DNA of 51,832 bases from Pseudomonas sp. SLFW (GCF_009905615.1 NZ_JAAAKW010000028.1:1-51832), one strand, 5' to 3'. Positions 24,228 through 33,527 are shown, numbered from the stretch's first letter. The notes: generated by a model from the letters alone, not told the origin. A program made the numbers and translations.

Positions 24228-24631
24228 CATGCTCGGCAACACCCACCCGATTCCAGATCTTTGAGAATAGGGCAATCCGGCCGGTCATCGCCGTGGCAGT
24301 GTTTGACCAGGTCTTGCAGCGTATCGCGCAAACCCGCCAGCTCGGCGATCTTCTGATTCAGCTCGGCGATGTGCTGCCGCGCAAGGGCTTTGACATCCGC
24401 GCTGGCGCGGCCTCGGTCCTGCCACAGTGTCAGCAGTTTGCCGACCTCTTCCAGAGAAAACCCCAGATCCCGCGAGCGTTTGATGAAGGCGAGGGTATGC
24501 AGGTCGTCCTTGCCGTATAACCGGTAGCCGGTGTCGGTGCGATGGGCGGCCTGTAGCAGGCCGATGGATTCGTAGTAGCGAATCATTTTGGCGCTGAGGC
24601 CGCTGCTTTTCGCGGCTTGGCCGATGTTCAT
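24227..24631 (-). CDS. cueR: CueR copper-responsive MerR-family activator
   Basis: This 134-residue MerR protein has an N-terminal winged helix (MNIGQAAKSSGLSAKMIRYY), a dimerisation helix, and the Cu(I)-binding loop with C112 and C120 in HCHGDDRPDCPIL, the two-cysteine spacing of CueR. CueR binds DNA in both states and unwinds promoters with a 19-bp spacer when it holds Cu(I), Ag(I) or Au(I). Its start overlaps the copA stop as ATGA, so exporter and sensor are made together, as in Pseudomonas cueA-cueR. Two matching promoters lie at 26858 and 27394. Confidence 0.93.
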   Translation of the reverse strand: MNIGQAAKSSGLSAKMIRYYESIGLLQAAHRTDTGYRLYGKDDLHTLAFIKRSRDLGFSLEEVGKLLTLWQDRGRASADVKALARQHIAELNQKIAELAGLRDTLQDLVKHCHGDDRPDCPILKDLESGGCCRA

Positions 24632-26826
24632 GATGCGTCTCCTTCAACGTCGGGTTTCCAGGTTTTCAACAGCAGGGCGTTGCTTACGACGCTGACGCTG
24701 GACAGCGCCATGGCGGCCCCCGCCAGCACGGGATTGAGTAGGCCGAGCGCCGCCAGTGGAATGCCGATCAGGTTGTAGACGAAGGCCCAGAACAGGTTTT
24801 GCCGGATTTTCGCGTAGGTCTTGCGGCTGATGTCGAGCGCAGCAGGGATCAACCGAGGATCGCCGCGCATCAAGGTGATGGCCGAGGCATGCATCGCGAC
24901 GTCGGTGCCGCCGCCCATGGCGATGCCGACGTCGGCCGCAGCAAGGGCAGGGGCGTCGTTGATGCCGTCGCCGACCATCGCCACGACACCCGTCTTTTTG
25001 AGTTCGATCACGGTGGCGGCTTTGTCTGCAGGCAGCACTTCGGCGTGCACGTCCGAGATGCCCAGCGCTTCAGCCACCACACGGGCGCTGCCGCGATTGT
25101 CGCCGGTCAACAAGTGGCTGCTGATGTTTCGCTTGCTTAGCGTCTTAACGGCCTGCGCAGCGCCCGGTTTGAGGGTGTCACCAAAAGCGAACAGGCCAAG
25201 CACGCGGCGTTGCGGACTCAGTTCGATGAGCCAGGACAATGTTCGACCTTCCGCTTCCCAGGCCTGAGCGGTTTCAGCGAGGACGTCGGGCGTGAGATCG
25301 CTTTCGTCCAGCAGACGCCGATTGCCCAGCGCCAGCTCACGACCTTGCAAGGTGCCTGCGATGCCGCGCCCGGCGAGGGAGCGGCTTTGGGTGATGTCTT
25401 CCAACGTCAGGCCCTGTTCGCGTGCGGCGTCCAGAACGGCATTGGCCAGCGGATGCTCGCTTCCTCGCTGGAGCGCACCGGCCTGCTGCAGCAATGCGTT
25501 CACGTCGTCGTTCACGGCGGTCATGTGGGCGATGCGCGGGGTGCCCGAGGTCAGCGTCCCGGTCTTGTCGAAGACCACCGCAGTGATTTCGTGGGCGCGT
25601 TCCAGCGCTTCGGCGTCTTTGATCAAAATGCCATGGCGCGCCGCAACGCCAGTGCCAGCCATGATCGCCGTGGGCGTCGCCAGGCCCAGCGCGCATGGGC
25701 AGGCGATGACCAGCACGGCAACAGCATTGATCAGCGCTGTTTCAACCGAAACACCTGCGACTAGCCAGCCGACCAGTGTCGCGACCGCCAGCAACAAGAC
25801 CACTGGCACGAATACCTGACTCACTTTATCGACCAGCTTTTGAATGGGCGCTTTGGCGGACTGCGCGTCTTCGACAAGCCGAATGATGCGTGCAAGAACG
25901 GTTTCGGCCCCCAGCGCCTGAGTGCTGACCAGCAGGCGGCCTTCGCCATTGATCGCGCCGCCGGTGACCCTGTCGCCGGGCTGTTTGGCGATAGGCAGGC
26001 TTTCACCGCTGATCAGCGCTTCGTCTGCATGGCTTTGACCCTCGACGACTTCACCGTCTACTGGAAAACGCTCGCCGGGTTTGACGCGCACAAGATCGCC
26101 TACTTTCAATGCGCTGATCGCCACCTCGGCTTCTTGCCCGTCGACCACCCGAACCGCGCGTTCAGGCCGCAGCGCTTCGAGCGCACGAATCGCGCTGGCG
26201 GTCTGGCGCTTGGCGCTGCTTTCCAGGTATTTGCCCAGCAAAACTAGGGCGATGACCACCGCCGAAGCTTCGAAATACAGGTGCGGCATGGCACCGGCTG
26301 GCGTGACAAGCCACTGATAAACGCTCAGTCCGTAACCTGCGCTGGTGCCCAGCGCGACCAGCAAGTCCATGTTCCCCGCCATCGCCCGCACAGCCTTGAA
26401 TGCCGCAATATAGAAGCGCGCGCCAAGGAAAAACTGCACGGGGGTGGCCAACAGAAATTGGAACCAGGCGGGGAGCATCCAATGCACGCCAAATGGCTGC
26501 AGCAGCATCGGAAGCACCAGCGGCAGAGCGAGCACGATGGCCAGAATCAGGTGCCAGCGTTCGCTGTCATGACGTTTCAGCTGATCGGCTTGCTGAACAC
26601 CACGATCCTGCTCAAGGCTGGCGCCATAACCGGCTTTGTCCACCGCCGCGATCAGGTTCGCAGGGTCGATCTTGTCGAGGACTTCGACGTGGGCGCGCTC
26701 GTTGGCGAGGTTGACGGTGGCGCTCTTCACGCCAGGGACTTTGCGCAACGCCCGCTCGACACGTCCCGCGCAGCTGGCGCAGGTCATGCCGGTGATGGGC
26801 AGGTCGAACGTATCGGGACTGGACAT
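24628..26826 (-). CDS. copA: Copper-exporting P1B-type ATPase (CopA/CueA)
   Basis: This 732-residue Cu(I) export ATPase has one heavy-metal-binding domain at the N-terminus (GMTCASC, C16 and C19), eight predicted membrane helices, the transport motif CPC at 376-378, the phosphorylation motif DKTGTLT with D420, the P1B signature HPLANAV, and GDGINDAP in the hinge. It pumps cytoplasmic Cu(I) into the periplasm at the expense of ATP. The ATG at 26826 is preceded by AAGGAG at a somewhat long distance (8 nt); the frame extends upstream but through the promoter. It is transcribed from a CueR-type promoter and coupled to cueR. Confidence 0.95.
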   Translation of the reverse strand: MSSPDTFDLPITGMTCASCAGRVERALRKVPGVKSATVNLANERAHVEVLDKIDPANLIAAVDKAGYGASLEQDRGVQQADQLKRHDSERWHLILAIVLALPLVLPMLLQPFGVHWMLPAWFQFLLATPVQFFLGARFYIAAFKAVRAMAGNMDLLVALGTSAGYGLSVYQWLVTPAGAMPHLYFEASAVVIALVLLGKYLESSAKRQTASAIRALEALRPERAVRVVDGQEAEVAISALKVGDLVRVKPGERFPVDGEVVEGQSHADEALISGESLPIAKQPGDRVTGGAINGEGRLLVSTQALGAETVLARIIRLVEDAQSAKAPIQKLVDKVSQVFVPVVLLLAVATLVGWLVAGVSVETALINAVAVLVIACPCALGLATPTAIMAGTGVAARHGILIKDAEALERAHEITAVVFDKTGTLTSGTPRIAHMTAVNDDVNALLQQAGALQRGSEHPLANAVLDAAREQGLTLEDITQSRSLAGRGIAGTLQGRELALGNRRLLDESDLTPDVLAETAQAWEAEGRTLSWLIELSPQRRVLGLFAFGDTLKPGAAQAVKTLSKRNISSHLLTGDNRGSARVVAEALGISDVHAEVLPADKAATVIELKKTGVVAMVGDGINDAPALAAADVGIAMGGGTDVAMHASAITLMRGDPRLIPAALDISRKTYAKIRQNLFWAFVYNLIGIPLAALGLLNPVLAGAAMALSSVSVVSNALLLKTWKPDVEGDAS

Positions 26827-26857
26827 CCTGAGGACTCCTTGAAGGCGATTGCCGACA

Positions 26858-26888
26858 AGGATCAACCTTGCCACGTGGGCAAGGTCAA
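26858..26888 (-). promoter_or_regulatory. CueR-type promoter of copA
   Basis: On the minus strand a -35 TTGACC and a -10 GATCCT are separated by exactly 19 bp, the long spacer typical of MerR-family targets. The spacer region holds a perfect dyad, ACCTTGCC-N5-GGCAAGGT (26865-26885), which matches the CueR operator pattern. It lies 32 bp upstream of the copA ATG. Confidence 0.88.
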
Positions 26889-26930
26889 GTCTCGATTTTT
26901 GAGCGAAGGAGGGTGTGCTTTTTTTCAGGC

Positions 26931-27311
26931 TTAGTAATTCAAATCGGCCCGCTTGAGGTACATCCCGTTCGGCCCTGATGCGATACGGTACTTCAGAACG
27001 TCGCCAGCGTTGATGTGCAGGGCGGTGTTGTTCTGCGCTTCAATGCCGGGTGAGCAACCGGGCATCTGGCCGGGCAGCACACGCAGGCGCACAGAGATGT
27101 TACCGGCGGGCAGGTTGAACGAGCGGGACTCTTCCTGGAACAGCCGGCCGACGAGTTGATCCTGCATATAGATGCCAATTTCACAGGACGTGGCGACTTC
27201 CAGCCGTTCGCGGGAAATGATGAGCACGCCATAATCTTCGTCCGCCTGAGCCCAGGATGCGGAGGCCAGCAGACCAATGAAACCTGCGATGCGAAAGGCA
27301 GACCCGCCCAT
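26931..27311 (-). CDS. Exported protein of unknown function
   Basis: This 126-residue protein is not recognised. The ATG at 27311 has AGGAGA 8 nt upstream and gives a signal peptide (MGGSAFRIAGFIGLLASASW, cleavage likely after QA). The mature protein of about 100 residues looks like a small beta domain with a cysteine pair (C43 and C84) and the segment SRSFNLPAGNISVRLRVLPG, reminiscent of proteins that add a PEGA-like beta fold. It lies between the two CueR-controlled promoters, but its own promoter is not evidently CueR-type, so a copper role is only a guess. Confidence 0.7.
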   Translation of the reverse strand: MGGSAFRIAGFIGLLASASWAQADEDYGVLIISRERLEVATSCEIGIYMQDQLVGRLFQEESRSFNLPAGNISVRLRVLPGQMPGCSPGIEAQNNTALHINAGDVLKYRIASGPNGMYLKRADLNY

Positions 27312-27393
27312 GGCCGATTCTCCTGATGTACGTTGATGAAACACTTTGGCTCAGAGCACGACCGAATACCAGCCCGGCAGATTCAATCAAAAC

Positions 27394-27424
27394 TTGACCT
27401 TGCCCCGATGGGAAGGTCGAACAT
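27394..27424 (+). promoter_or_regulatory. CueR-type promoter of copZ
   Basis: TTGACC (27394-27399) and GAACAT (27419-27424) are separated by exactly 19 bp. The intervening dyad ACCTTGCC-N5-GGGAAGGT (27397-27417) matches the copA operator in 15 of 16 arm positions. It lies 41 bp before the copZ ATG. Confidence 0.87.
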
Positions 27425-27465
27425 GCCGACATTCATTGCTTTTCACTCAACCGAGGAGTCACGAC

Positions 27466-27663
27466 ATGCAAACCTTCAACGTTCAAGGCATGACCTGCGA
27501 CCACTGCGTGCGCGCCGTCACCAACGCGATCAAAGGCGAAGACCCGAGTGCCGACGTGCAGATCGACCTGGCCAAAGGTGAGGTGGTCGTGCAAAGCCAA
27601 CTGCCGGCCGATCAGATCATCGGGTTGATTGTGGAGGAGGGGTATACCGCGAAGGTGGCGTGA
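27466..27663 (+). CDS. copZ: CopZ-type copper chaperone
   Basis: This 65-residue single heavy-metal-associated domain has the Cu(I)-binding motif GMTCDHC (C11 and C14) and the expected ferredoxin-like pattern ending in VEEGYTAKVA. It carries Cu(I) in the cytoplasm and hands it to CopA or CueR. GAGGAG lies 7 nt before the ATG. It stands alone behind its own CueR-type promoter, about 640 bp from copA and on the opposite strand. Confidence 0.92.
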   Translation: MQTFNVQGMTCDHCVRAVTNAIKGEDPSADVQIDLAKGEVVVQSQLPADQIIGLIVEEGYTAKVA

Positions 27664-27723
27664 GTGTTGAGTCCCCGCAGGCGGCCCCAGTCAGACTCAC
27701 GCGTCGGGGCGCCATCGGGCTTC

Positions 27724-27811
27724 TGTGGGAGCGAATTCATTCGCGAAAAAGGGGCAGTCGATAGAGATGTGTCGGATGTAATGATGCTTCGCGAATGAAT
27801 TCGCTCCCACA
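27724..27811. repeat. REP inverted pair (REPIN), family B
   Basis: Arms at 27724-27747 and 27788-27811 are identical to the pair at 7141-7229. The centres share no long match. It lies between the convergent ends of copZ and the DUF4105 gene. Confidence 0.9.
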
Positions 27812-27870
27812 GGGCGCTTGTACGCGGGCATCTACCTGTAACCGCACGGCCAGGTCGTGCGGTTATCAGA

Positions 27871-29730
27871 TCAATAGTGATACCACTTCAACTCCAGCAT
27901 CACTTCATTCACCGGCGACGTCAGCTCGCTGAACTCACGCTGCGCACTCAGCCGCAGTCCCAGGTTTCGGGACAATTCCCACTGTTGGTTCAGACTGATC
28001 GTGCGTCGCACTTCGCCGTTGGTGAAGTAATCGCCCTTGCCCTCCAGACTCAGATTGCCCAGCGGATTGCGCCACAGCACCCCGCTGTCAAAGCCCGCAG
28101 CAGGCGAAACGAACGCGTCGAAATCATTGTTGTGCTCGATGCGTACCGTGCCCAGCGCAAAACCCAGCACGTCATCCCCCAGCTTCCATGTCCCGCCCGC
28201 GCCACCGTTCACGTGGCTCACCAGATTTTCGTCGCCATGCTTGCCCAACACGCGCTCCAGACCGCCCGCGACCTGCCACGACCAAGGCTGCAACAGCTCG
28301 TTGCGCGGCGTGAGTGAGCGAATGGTCGCGAGGTCCAGTTGCTGCACCTGCCACTTATTGTTTTCGTACTGGCGCAGCTTCAACTGAAGAATCTCGATCT
28401 GCGCGCCGAGCGGGAAGCCGTAAGCGTTGTCGTTCAGGTCGTGATAGGCCATGCGCAACCCATATTCCGCGAAAGCCTTGTCGTCCCGCGTACCTGCGCC
28501 TAACTGCCAGGTGCGCGATTCGTGGCCGTCTTCAGGCAAACCCGGACGCTCGATATCAAGCGCAGGCGGCGGGTTGGTGCTGATTGCCCGCAGCAGGTCG
28601 TAGCTGCGTTGCGACCTTGCAGCGTCGCGCTCCTCACCATTAGCGCGGTAACGCTCCAGTCGATAGGCTGCGTCCTGAATCAACGCCCGGCGCTCTTTTG
28701 GCACCGCGAGGTATTCCGCCGTCTGCATTTGCTTCTGGTCGGCGCTCACCTTCAGCACCCACTGTTTCTCATCGTGATTCAACGGTTCGGCGCGGCTCAG
28801 CAGTTCGCGTTCCTTGGAGGGGCGATAGTCGATTTTTTCGACCAGACCCGCCTCTTTAACGGCGCGCACAGTGTCGGTGGGAATGGCCGTGAGCTGAAAT
28901 TGCGGCGTCAGGTTCAGGCTCGGGCGCGCGACCTGCAACAGCTCCAGCAGCCGGTACGAACAGTTTTCGTCGAAGAAGAAATAGCCGAAGCGAATCTGCT
29001 TGAGTTCCCACACGTGCTCGACCATGCGCCGCGTTTCTTCCGGCGTCAGGTTCAGGCGGTATTCCCACAGGTCGCGGTTTTCGAGACTACGGTACTCGGA
29101 GAGTTTTTCCTGATACGGCACGAGCGCGAACAGACCGGGGTAGCCGCCCATCAGGCCTTTCCAGGCGTAGAGAATGCTGTTGTCGGAGCCTTCGATGTAG
29201 GCGCCGAAGTTGATGGCGTAACTGAGCAGGGCAGTCTTGTTCGCCTGCACATTGGCCTGGTCGATGCGCAGCAATGTGTGGCCGAACATCGACGACGGGC
29301 TGTTGAGGTACGCGGCGGGGAAGATCATGACCGTGCTGTCCGGCGCCACATCGGAGAACCACTTGTTGAATTCTTTGCAGTCCACGGCGGGCAGGTCAGT
29401 GAGCTTCAGCTCGTCCCGCAGAAAACGCGTGCGCGAGGGATAGACGCATTGCGGGTGCAGGTCTTCCTTGCCTTGCATGACCGGGCGATAGATCGCTTCG
29501 AGGGTCGCGGCCAGCTCGGCTTTAGGGTCATGGGCACCATGGGTGGCCAGGAAGAATTTGGGGTCATCGACATAACTGCGCCAGCCACCCAGCTTGCCGG
29601 ATTCATAGTGGCCGATCGCGATCCAGAACCTGGAATCGGCGAGGTGCTGCAAACGTTCGTTATCGACGTGAGGCGCGGCGGACAGCGGGGCGCAGACACA
29701 GAGCACCAGCCAGGCAAGGCGTTTGAGCAT
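27871..29730 (-). CDS. DUF4105 (Lnb-like N-terminal domain) exported protein
   Basis: This 619-residue protein has a signal peptide (MLKRLAWLVLCVCAPLSAAP). The central part (about 120-290) matches the DUF4105 / Lnb N-terminal periplasmic domain: FPAAYLNSPSSMFGHTLLRI, INFGAYIEGSDNSILYAWKG and FFFDENCSYRLLELLQVARP, with conserved His and Cys resembling an NlpC/P60-like fold. The C-terminal third (about 420-619) is rich in alternating polar and hydrophobic residues and ends in LELKWYHY, suggesting outer-membrane beta strands with a terminal aromatic residue. Family function is unknown; a cell-envelope hydrolase or scaffold is possible. It lies 75 bp after the DUF3015 gene on the same strand. Confidence 0.85.
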   Translation of the reverse strand: MLKRLAWLVLCVCAPLSAAPHVDNERLQHLADSRFWIAIGHYESGKLGGWRSYVDDPKFFLATHGAHDPKAELAATLEAIYRPVMQGKEDLHPQCVYPSRTRFLRDELKLTDLPAVDCKEFNKWFSDVAPDSTVMIFPAAYLNSPSSMFGHTLLRIDQANVQANKTALLSYAINFGAYIEGSDNSILYAWKGLMGGYPGLFALVPYQEKLSEYRSLENRDLWEYRLNLTPEETRRMVEHVWELKQIRFGYFFFDENCSYRLLELLQVARPSLNLTPQFQLTAIPTDTVRAVKEAGLVEKIDYRPSKERELLSRAEPLNHDEKQWVLKVSADQKQMQTAEYLAVPKERRALIQDAAYRLERYRANGEERDAARSQRSYDLLRAISTNPPPALDIERPGLPEDGHESRTWQLGAGTRDDKAFAEYGLRMAYHDLNDNAYGFPLGAQIEILQLKLRQYENNKWQVQQLDLATIRSLTPRNELLQPWSWQVAGGLERVLGKHGDENLVSHVNGGAGGTWKLGDDVLGFALGTVRIEHNNDFDAFVSPAAGFDSGVLWRNPLGNLSLEGKGDYFTNGEVRRTISLNQQWELSRNLGLRLSAQREFSELTSPVNEVMLELKWYHY

Positions 29731-29805
29731 AGAGTGGCAACTAATCAAAAAGAGGCGGAAGGCGTTGAAAGCCTGCCTCCCGACGGGGAGGCAGGTGGCA
29801 CGACT

Positions 29806-30294
29806 TTAGGCTTGGGTTGCGTATTTGGCCAGAGTCGGATCGTTCTTCAGGACGTCGATGGTGTTGGTGTGCACGTCTTCAGCGGTGGCGTCGGCCTTGT
29901 TGAAGATTTGGGTGTAGTGCTCGTGGGTGACGGCGGCGAAATGCGCACGGTCTTCCGGTGCAACGCCCAGCACGACCGCGTAGGTGGTCAGTGCTTCGCC
30001 TTGGCCCATCGCCATGTCTTTGGAGAGCTCGTCCATCATGCCGTTCATGGCAAACCAGGATTTGCCGCCGTACGTCAGCGCGCTGTTGGTGGAGCAGCCG
30101 TTGGTGCCCGAGGTCATGCCGAAGGTGGCGTTACCGGAGGTGCCGTTGGTGGTGGAAGCCAGGAAGTGGGCCGGGGTGCCGCGTTGCCCTTCGAACAGCA
30201 TGTTGCCCCAGCCGCAATCTGGGCCACCAGGGGCTTGAGCCATGGCGTTCAGGGATGCAGCGGCGAGGAGAGTACCAAGAAGAATCCGTTTCAT
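29806..30294 (-). CDS. DUF3015 exported protein
   Basis: This 162-residue protein has a signal peptide (MKRILLGTLLAAASLNAMAQ) and the DUF3015 pattern: PDCGWGNMLFEGQRGTPAHF, then NGTSGNATFGMTSGTNGCS, then a helical second half (ELSKDMAMGQGEALTTYAVV). Two cysteines (in PDCGWG and NGCST) probably form a disulphide in the periplasm. The function of the family is unknown. It lies upstream of the DUF4105 gene on the same strand; the pair recurs together in pseudomonads as far as I recall, so they may act on the same envelope component. Confidence 0.88.
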   Translation of the reverse strand: MKRILLGTLLAAASLNAMAQAPGGPDCGWGNMLFEGQRGTPAHFLASTTNGTSGNATFGMTSGTNGCSTNSALTYGGKSWFAMNGMMDELSKDMAMGQGEALTTYAVVLGVAPEDRAHFAAVTHEHYTQIFNKADATAEDVHTNTIDVLKNDPTLAKYATQA

Positions 30295-30576
30295 AGCGTT
30301 AGTCTCTGTTGTTTCAACCAAGGGTCGGAGTCCTGACCGATACGGGCGTCAGGTCGGGCCGGCTATTCGATTTGTTACCGACCGCGCAGCTTGGAGTTTA
30401 GGCACGATCTGAACGTTCCGTGGTTTATTGCAGTTTGTTGTCTGTAGCCACCGGCCTTTGGGGCTTGTAGGTCGCTTCCTCAACAAGAAAACGATTGCGC
30501 GAGTTCTTGCCTTGCCAGTCTGGTGCGGCGAGCGCCAGAATGCCCCCATCTGCCCCGCCTGATGTAAGGATGTCCG

Positions 30577-33009
30577 ATGCCCGATTCTGTAGCTGCCAGC
30601 CTGCGACTTGCGCCCGAGGCGCTGACCCGCCCCTTTTCCGCTGAACAGTTCAGCTTCACGACAACCAACGATCTGGAACCCTTTCGCGGCGTACTCGGCC
30701 AGGAGCGAGCAGTCGAGGCCTTGCAATTCGGGGTCGCCATGCCGCGCCCTGGCTACAACGTATTCGTCATGGGTGAGCCCGGCACCGGCCGCTTCTCATT
30801 CGTCAAGCGCTACCTCAAGGCCGAGGGCAAGCGCATGCAGACCCCGTCGGACTGGGTCTACGTCAACAACTTCGACGAGCCGCGCGAGCCTCGCGCCGTG
30901 GAGTTGCCACCGGGCAGCGCCAGTTCGTTCATCGCCGACATAAACGGACTGATCGACAACTTGCTGTCGACTTTTCCTGCAGTCTTTGAGCATCCGTCCT
31001 ACCAGCAGAAGAAAAGCGCCATCGACCGTGCCTTCAATCAGCGCTACGACAAGGCACTGGACGTGATCGAGCGCTTGGCGCTGGAAAAGGACATCGCCCT
31101 GTATCGCGACAGCACCAACATCGCCTTCACGCCCATGCTGGAAGGCAAGGCGTTGGACGAGGCCGAGTTTTCACAACTGCCGGAAGCCGAGCGCGAGCGT
31201 TTTCACACCGATATTTCGGCGCTGGAAGAACGTTTGAATGAAGAGCTCGCCAGCCTGCCGCAGTGGAAGCGCGAGTCCAACAACCAGATGCGTCAGCTAA
31301 ATGAAGAGACGATCATTCTGGCCCTGCAACCGCTGCTGGCGCCGCTCTCGGAGCAGTACGCCGAGAATGCCGCCGTTTGCGCGTACCTGCAGGCTGTGCA
31401 GGTCAACCTGCTGAAAACAGTGGTCGAGCAACTGGTCGACGACAGCAAGACCGACGCTCAGGCGCGCAAGCTGCTGGAAGAGCAATACTGCCCGAGCCTG
31501 GTGGTCGGTCATTCAGCCAGCGGCGGGGCGCCTGTGGTGTTCGAGCCGCACCCGACCTACGACAACCTGTTCGGGCGTATCGAATACAGCACCGACCAAG
31601 GCGCGCTGTACACCACCTACCGCCAACTGCGTCCGGGGGCTTTTCACCGGGCCAATGGCGGTTTCCTGATTCTCGAAGCCGAGAAGATGCTCAGCGAGCC
31701 GTTCGTGTGGGATGCCCTCAAACGCTCGCTGCAATCGCGCAAGCTCAAGATGGAGTCACCGCTGGGCGAGCTGGGACGTATCGCGACCGTGACCCTGACG
31801 CCGCAGACCATTCCGTTGCAGGTCAAAGTCATCATCATTGGCGCCCGCTCACTGTATTACACGCTGCAAGACCTCGATCCGGACTTCCAAGAGATGTTCC
31901 GGGTGCTGGTGGATTTCGACGAAGACATCCCGATGGTCGACGAAAGCCTTGAGCAGTTCGCGCAGTTGCTGAAAACGCGCACCTCGGAAGAGGGTATGGC
32001 GCCGTTGACCGCCGATGCCGTCGCCCGTCTGGCGACCTACAGCGCTCGGCTGGCGGAGCATCAGGGGCGTTTGTCGGCGCGTATCGGTGATCTGTTTCAG
32101 TTGGTCAGCGAGGCGGATTTCATTCGCAGCCTGGCCAACGACGAGCGCACGGATGCGGGCCATATCGAGCGCGCACTCAAGGCCAAAGCCACACGCACCG
32201 GTCGCGTCTCGGCACGGATTCTCGACGACATGCTTGCCGGGATCATCCTGATCGACACCACAGGCGCAGCGGTCGGCAAATGCAACGGGTTGACCGTGCT
32301 GGAAGTCGGCGACTCGGCCTTCGGTGTGCCAGCACGTATTTCCGCGACGGTCTATCCGGGCGGCAGCGGCATCGTCGACATCGAGCGTGAGGTCAACCTC
32401 GGTCAGCCGATTCACTCCAAGGGTGTGATGATTCTCACCGGGTATCTGGGCAGCCGTTATGCGCAGGAATTCCCGCTGGCGATTTCCGCGAGCATCGCCC
32501 TCGAACAGTCCTACGGTTACGTGGATGGCGACAGCGCTTCGCTGGGCGAGGTCTGCACGCTGATCTCGGCGTTGTCGAAAACGCCGCTCAAGCAATGTTT
32601 CGCGATTACCGGCTCCATCAACCAATTCGGTGAAGTGCAGGCCGTGGGCGGCGTCAACGAGAAGATCGAAGGCTTTTTCCGACTCTGTGAAGCCCGGGGT
32701 CTGACAGGCGATCAAGGCGCAATCATCCCGCAGGCCAACGTCGCCACGCTGATGCTCGACGAGCGTGTACTGCAAGCCGTGCGTGCGGGGCAGTTCCATG
32801 TCTATGCCGTGCGTCAGGTGGACGAGGCGCTGAGCCTGCTTGTCGGAGAAGCGGTGGGCGAGGCGGATGAAGAGGGGCAGTTCCCGGAAAATTCGGTCAA
32901 TGGCCGGGTGGTGGATCGTCTGCGCGATATCGCAGAAATGCTCAGCGAAGAAGACCTGAAAGAGCTCGAAAAAGAGGCGCCACAATTACAACCCGAACTG
33001 AAAAGTTGA
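30577..33009 (+). CDS. Lon-family ATP-dependent protease (LonB/LonH-like)
   Basis: This 810-residue protein has an N-terminal AAA-type region with a Walker A-like loop GEPGTGRFS (66-74) and a C-terminal S16 Lon protease domain. The Ser-Lys dyad is visible as S653 in GDSASLGE and K696 in NEKIEG, 43 residues apart as in Lon (S679 and K722 in E. coli). The usual Walker A lysine is replaced by arginine (R72), which may be a family trait or may alter ATP use. No Lon N-terminal substrate domain is present. AAGGATG precedes the ATG. A terminator follows. It probably degrades specific, unknown substrates in the cytoplasm. Confidence 0.87.
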   Translation: MPDSVAASLRLAPEALTRPFSAEQFSFTTTNDLEPFRGVLGQERAVEALQFGVAMPRPGYNVFVMGEPGTGRFSFVKRYLKAEGKRMQTPSDWVYVNNFDEPREPRAVELPPGSASSFIADINGLIDNLLSTFPAVFEHPSYQQKKSAIDRAFNQRYDKALDVIERLALEKDIALYRDSTNIAFTPMLEGKALDEAEFSQLPEAERERFHTDISALEERLNEELASLPQWKRESNNQMRQLNEETIILALQPLLAPLSEQYAENAAVCAYLQAVQVNLLKTVVEQLVDDSKTDAQARKLLEEQYCPSLVVGHSASGGAPVVFEPHPTYDNLFGRIEYSTDQGALYTTYRQLRPGAFHRANGGFLILEAEKMLSEPFVWDALKRSLQSRKLKMESPLGELGRIATVTLTPQTIPLQVKVIIIGARSLYYTLQDLDPDFQEMFRVLVDFDEDIPMVDESLEQFAQLLKTRTSEEGMAPLTADAVARLATYSARLAEHQGRLSARIGDLFQLVSEADFIRSLANDERTDAGHIERALKAKATRTGRVSARILDDMLAGIILIDTTGAAVGKCNGLTVLEVGDSAFGVPARISATVYPGGSGIVDIEREVNLGQPIHSKGVMILTGYLGSRYAQEFPLAISASIALEQSYGYVDGDSASLGEVCTLISALSKTPLKQCFAITGSINQFGEVQAVGGVNEKIEGFFRLCEARGLTGDQGAIIPQANVATLMLDERVLQAVRAGQFHVYAVRQVDEALSLLVGEAVGEADEEGQFPENSVNGRVVDRLRDIAEMLSEEDLKELEKEAPQLQPELKS

Positions 33010-33029
33010 CGGTTTGACGTCAATGAAAC

Positions 33030-33069
33030 AGGGCGCTTGATGGCAAAATGACCATTCGGCGCCCTTTTT
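33030..33069 (+). terminator. Terminator of the Lon-like gene
   Basis: AGGGCGC (33030-33036) pairs with GCGCCCT (33059-33065), with a further ATGG/CCAT pairing inside the loop, and five T residues follow. It ends 60 bp after the stop codon. Confidence 0.82.
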
Positions 33070-33194
33070 GTTTTTACGCTTTTCCTGTGGGGTATTTCTT
33101 CGATATTGTCGTATTGCAGCAGTTGTCAAAGGGACTGACGCGTTTCCTTCGCTGTTCCAAGGGAATGAATACTGCAATCAATGAGGAGCTCGCC

Positions 33195-33527
33195 ATGCCG
33201 CGCAGCCTCTGTCTTACTCGCCAATGTCTGGGTCTTGAGACCCGTATCGAATGTGTGGTTCGCCCTCTGTCCGGCGATAACGGTATGTGGACTTTGCTGT
33301 TCGCCGCCGGGATGTCCGGAGAACAACCTTCCGCGTTAAAGGCTCAGGGCCCGTTTCATGGCCCGGTCGCCGCCGAGTCCGTATTGGACGCGATTGCCGA
33401 AAGCCTGACCCTTCATGGTTATCAGACTGCGGAAGAAATACCGATCTGGAGTCTTCATCTGCAGGGTGAGTTACGACGGATCAACGGTGACACTGCTCAC
33501 GGTCAGCGAACCTCTCCGGTCAACTGA
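33195..33527 (+). CDS. Small conserved protein of unknown function
   Basis: This protein has about 110 residues. The ATG at 33195 is preferred because GAGGAG lies 7 nt upstream; an ATG at 33165 is also in frame. It has no signal peptide or membrane helix. Visible features are two cysteines (SLCLTRQC) near the start, IECVVRPLSGDNGMWTLLFA, and a C-terminal EEIPIWSLHLQGELRRI strand. I do not recognise a domain. It is flanked by the Lon-like gene terminator and a promoter-like site, so it is probably a single-gene unit. Confidence 0.6.
   Translation: MPRSLCLTRQCLGLETRIECVVRPLSGDNGMWTLLFAAGMSGEQPSALKAQGPFHGPVAAESVLDAIAESLTLHGYQTAEEIPIWSLHLQGELRRINGDTAHGQRTSPVN

Noticed and set aside
28522..30336. 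Open frame of 604 codons on the plus strand
   Set aside because: Antisense to the DUF4105 and DUF3015 genes, both with signal peptides and family motifs.
33048..33194. Upstream extension of the small gene at 33195
   Set aside because: The extension starts inside the Lon-like gene's terminator and has no ribosome site.
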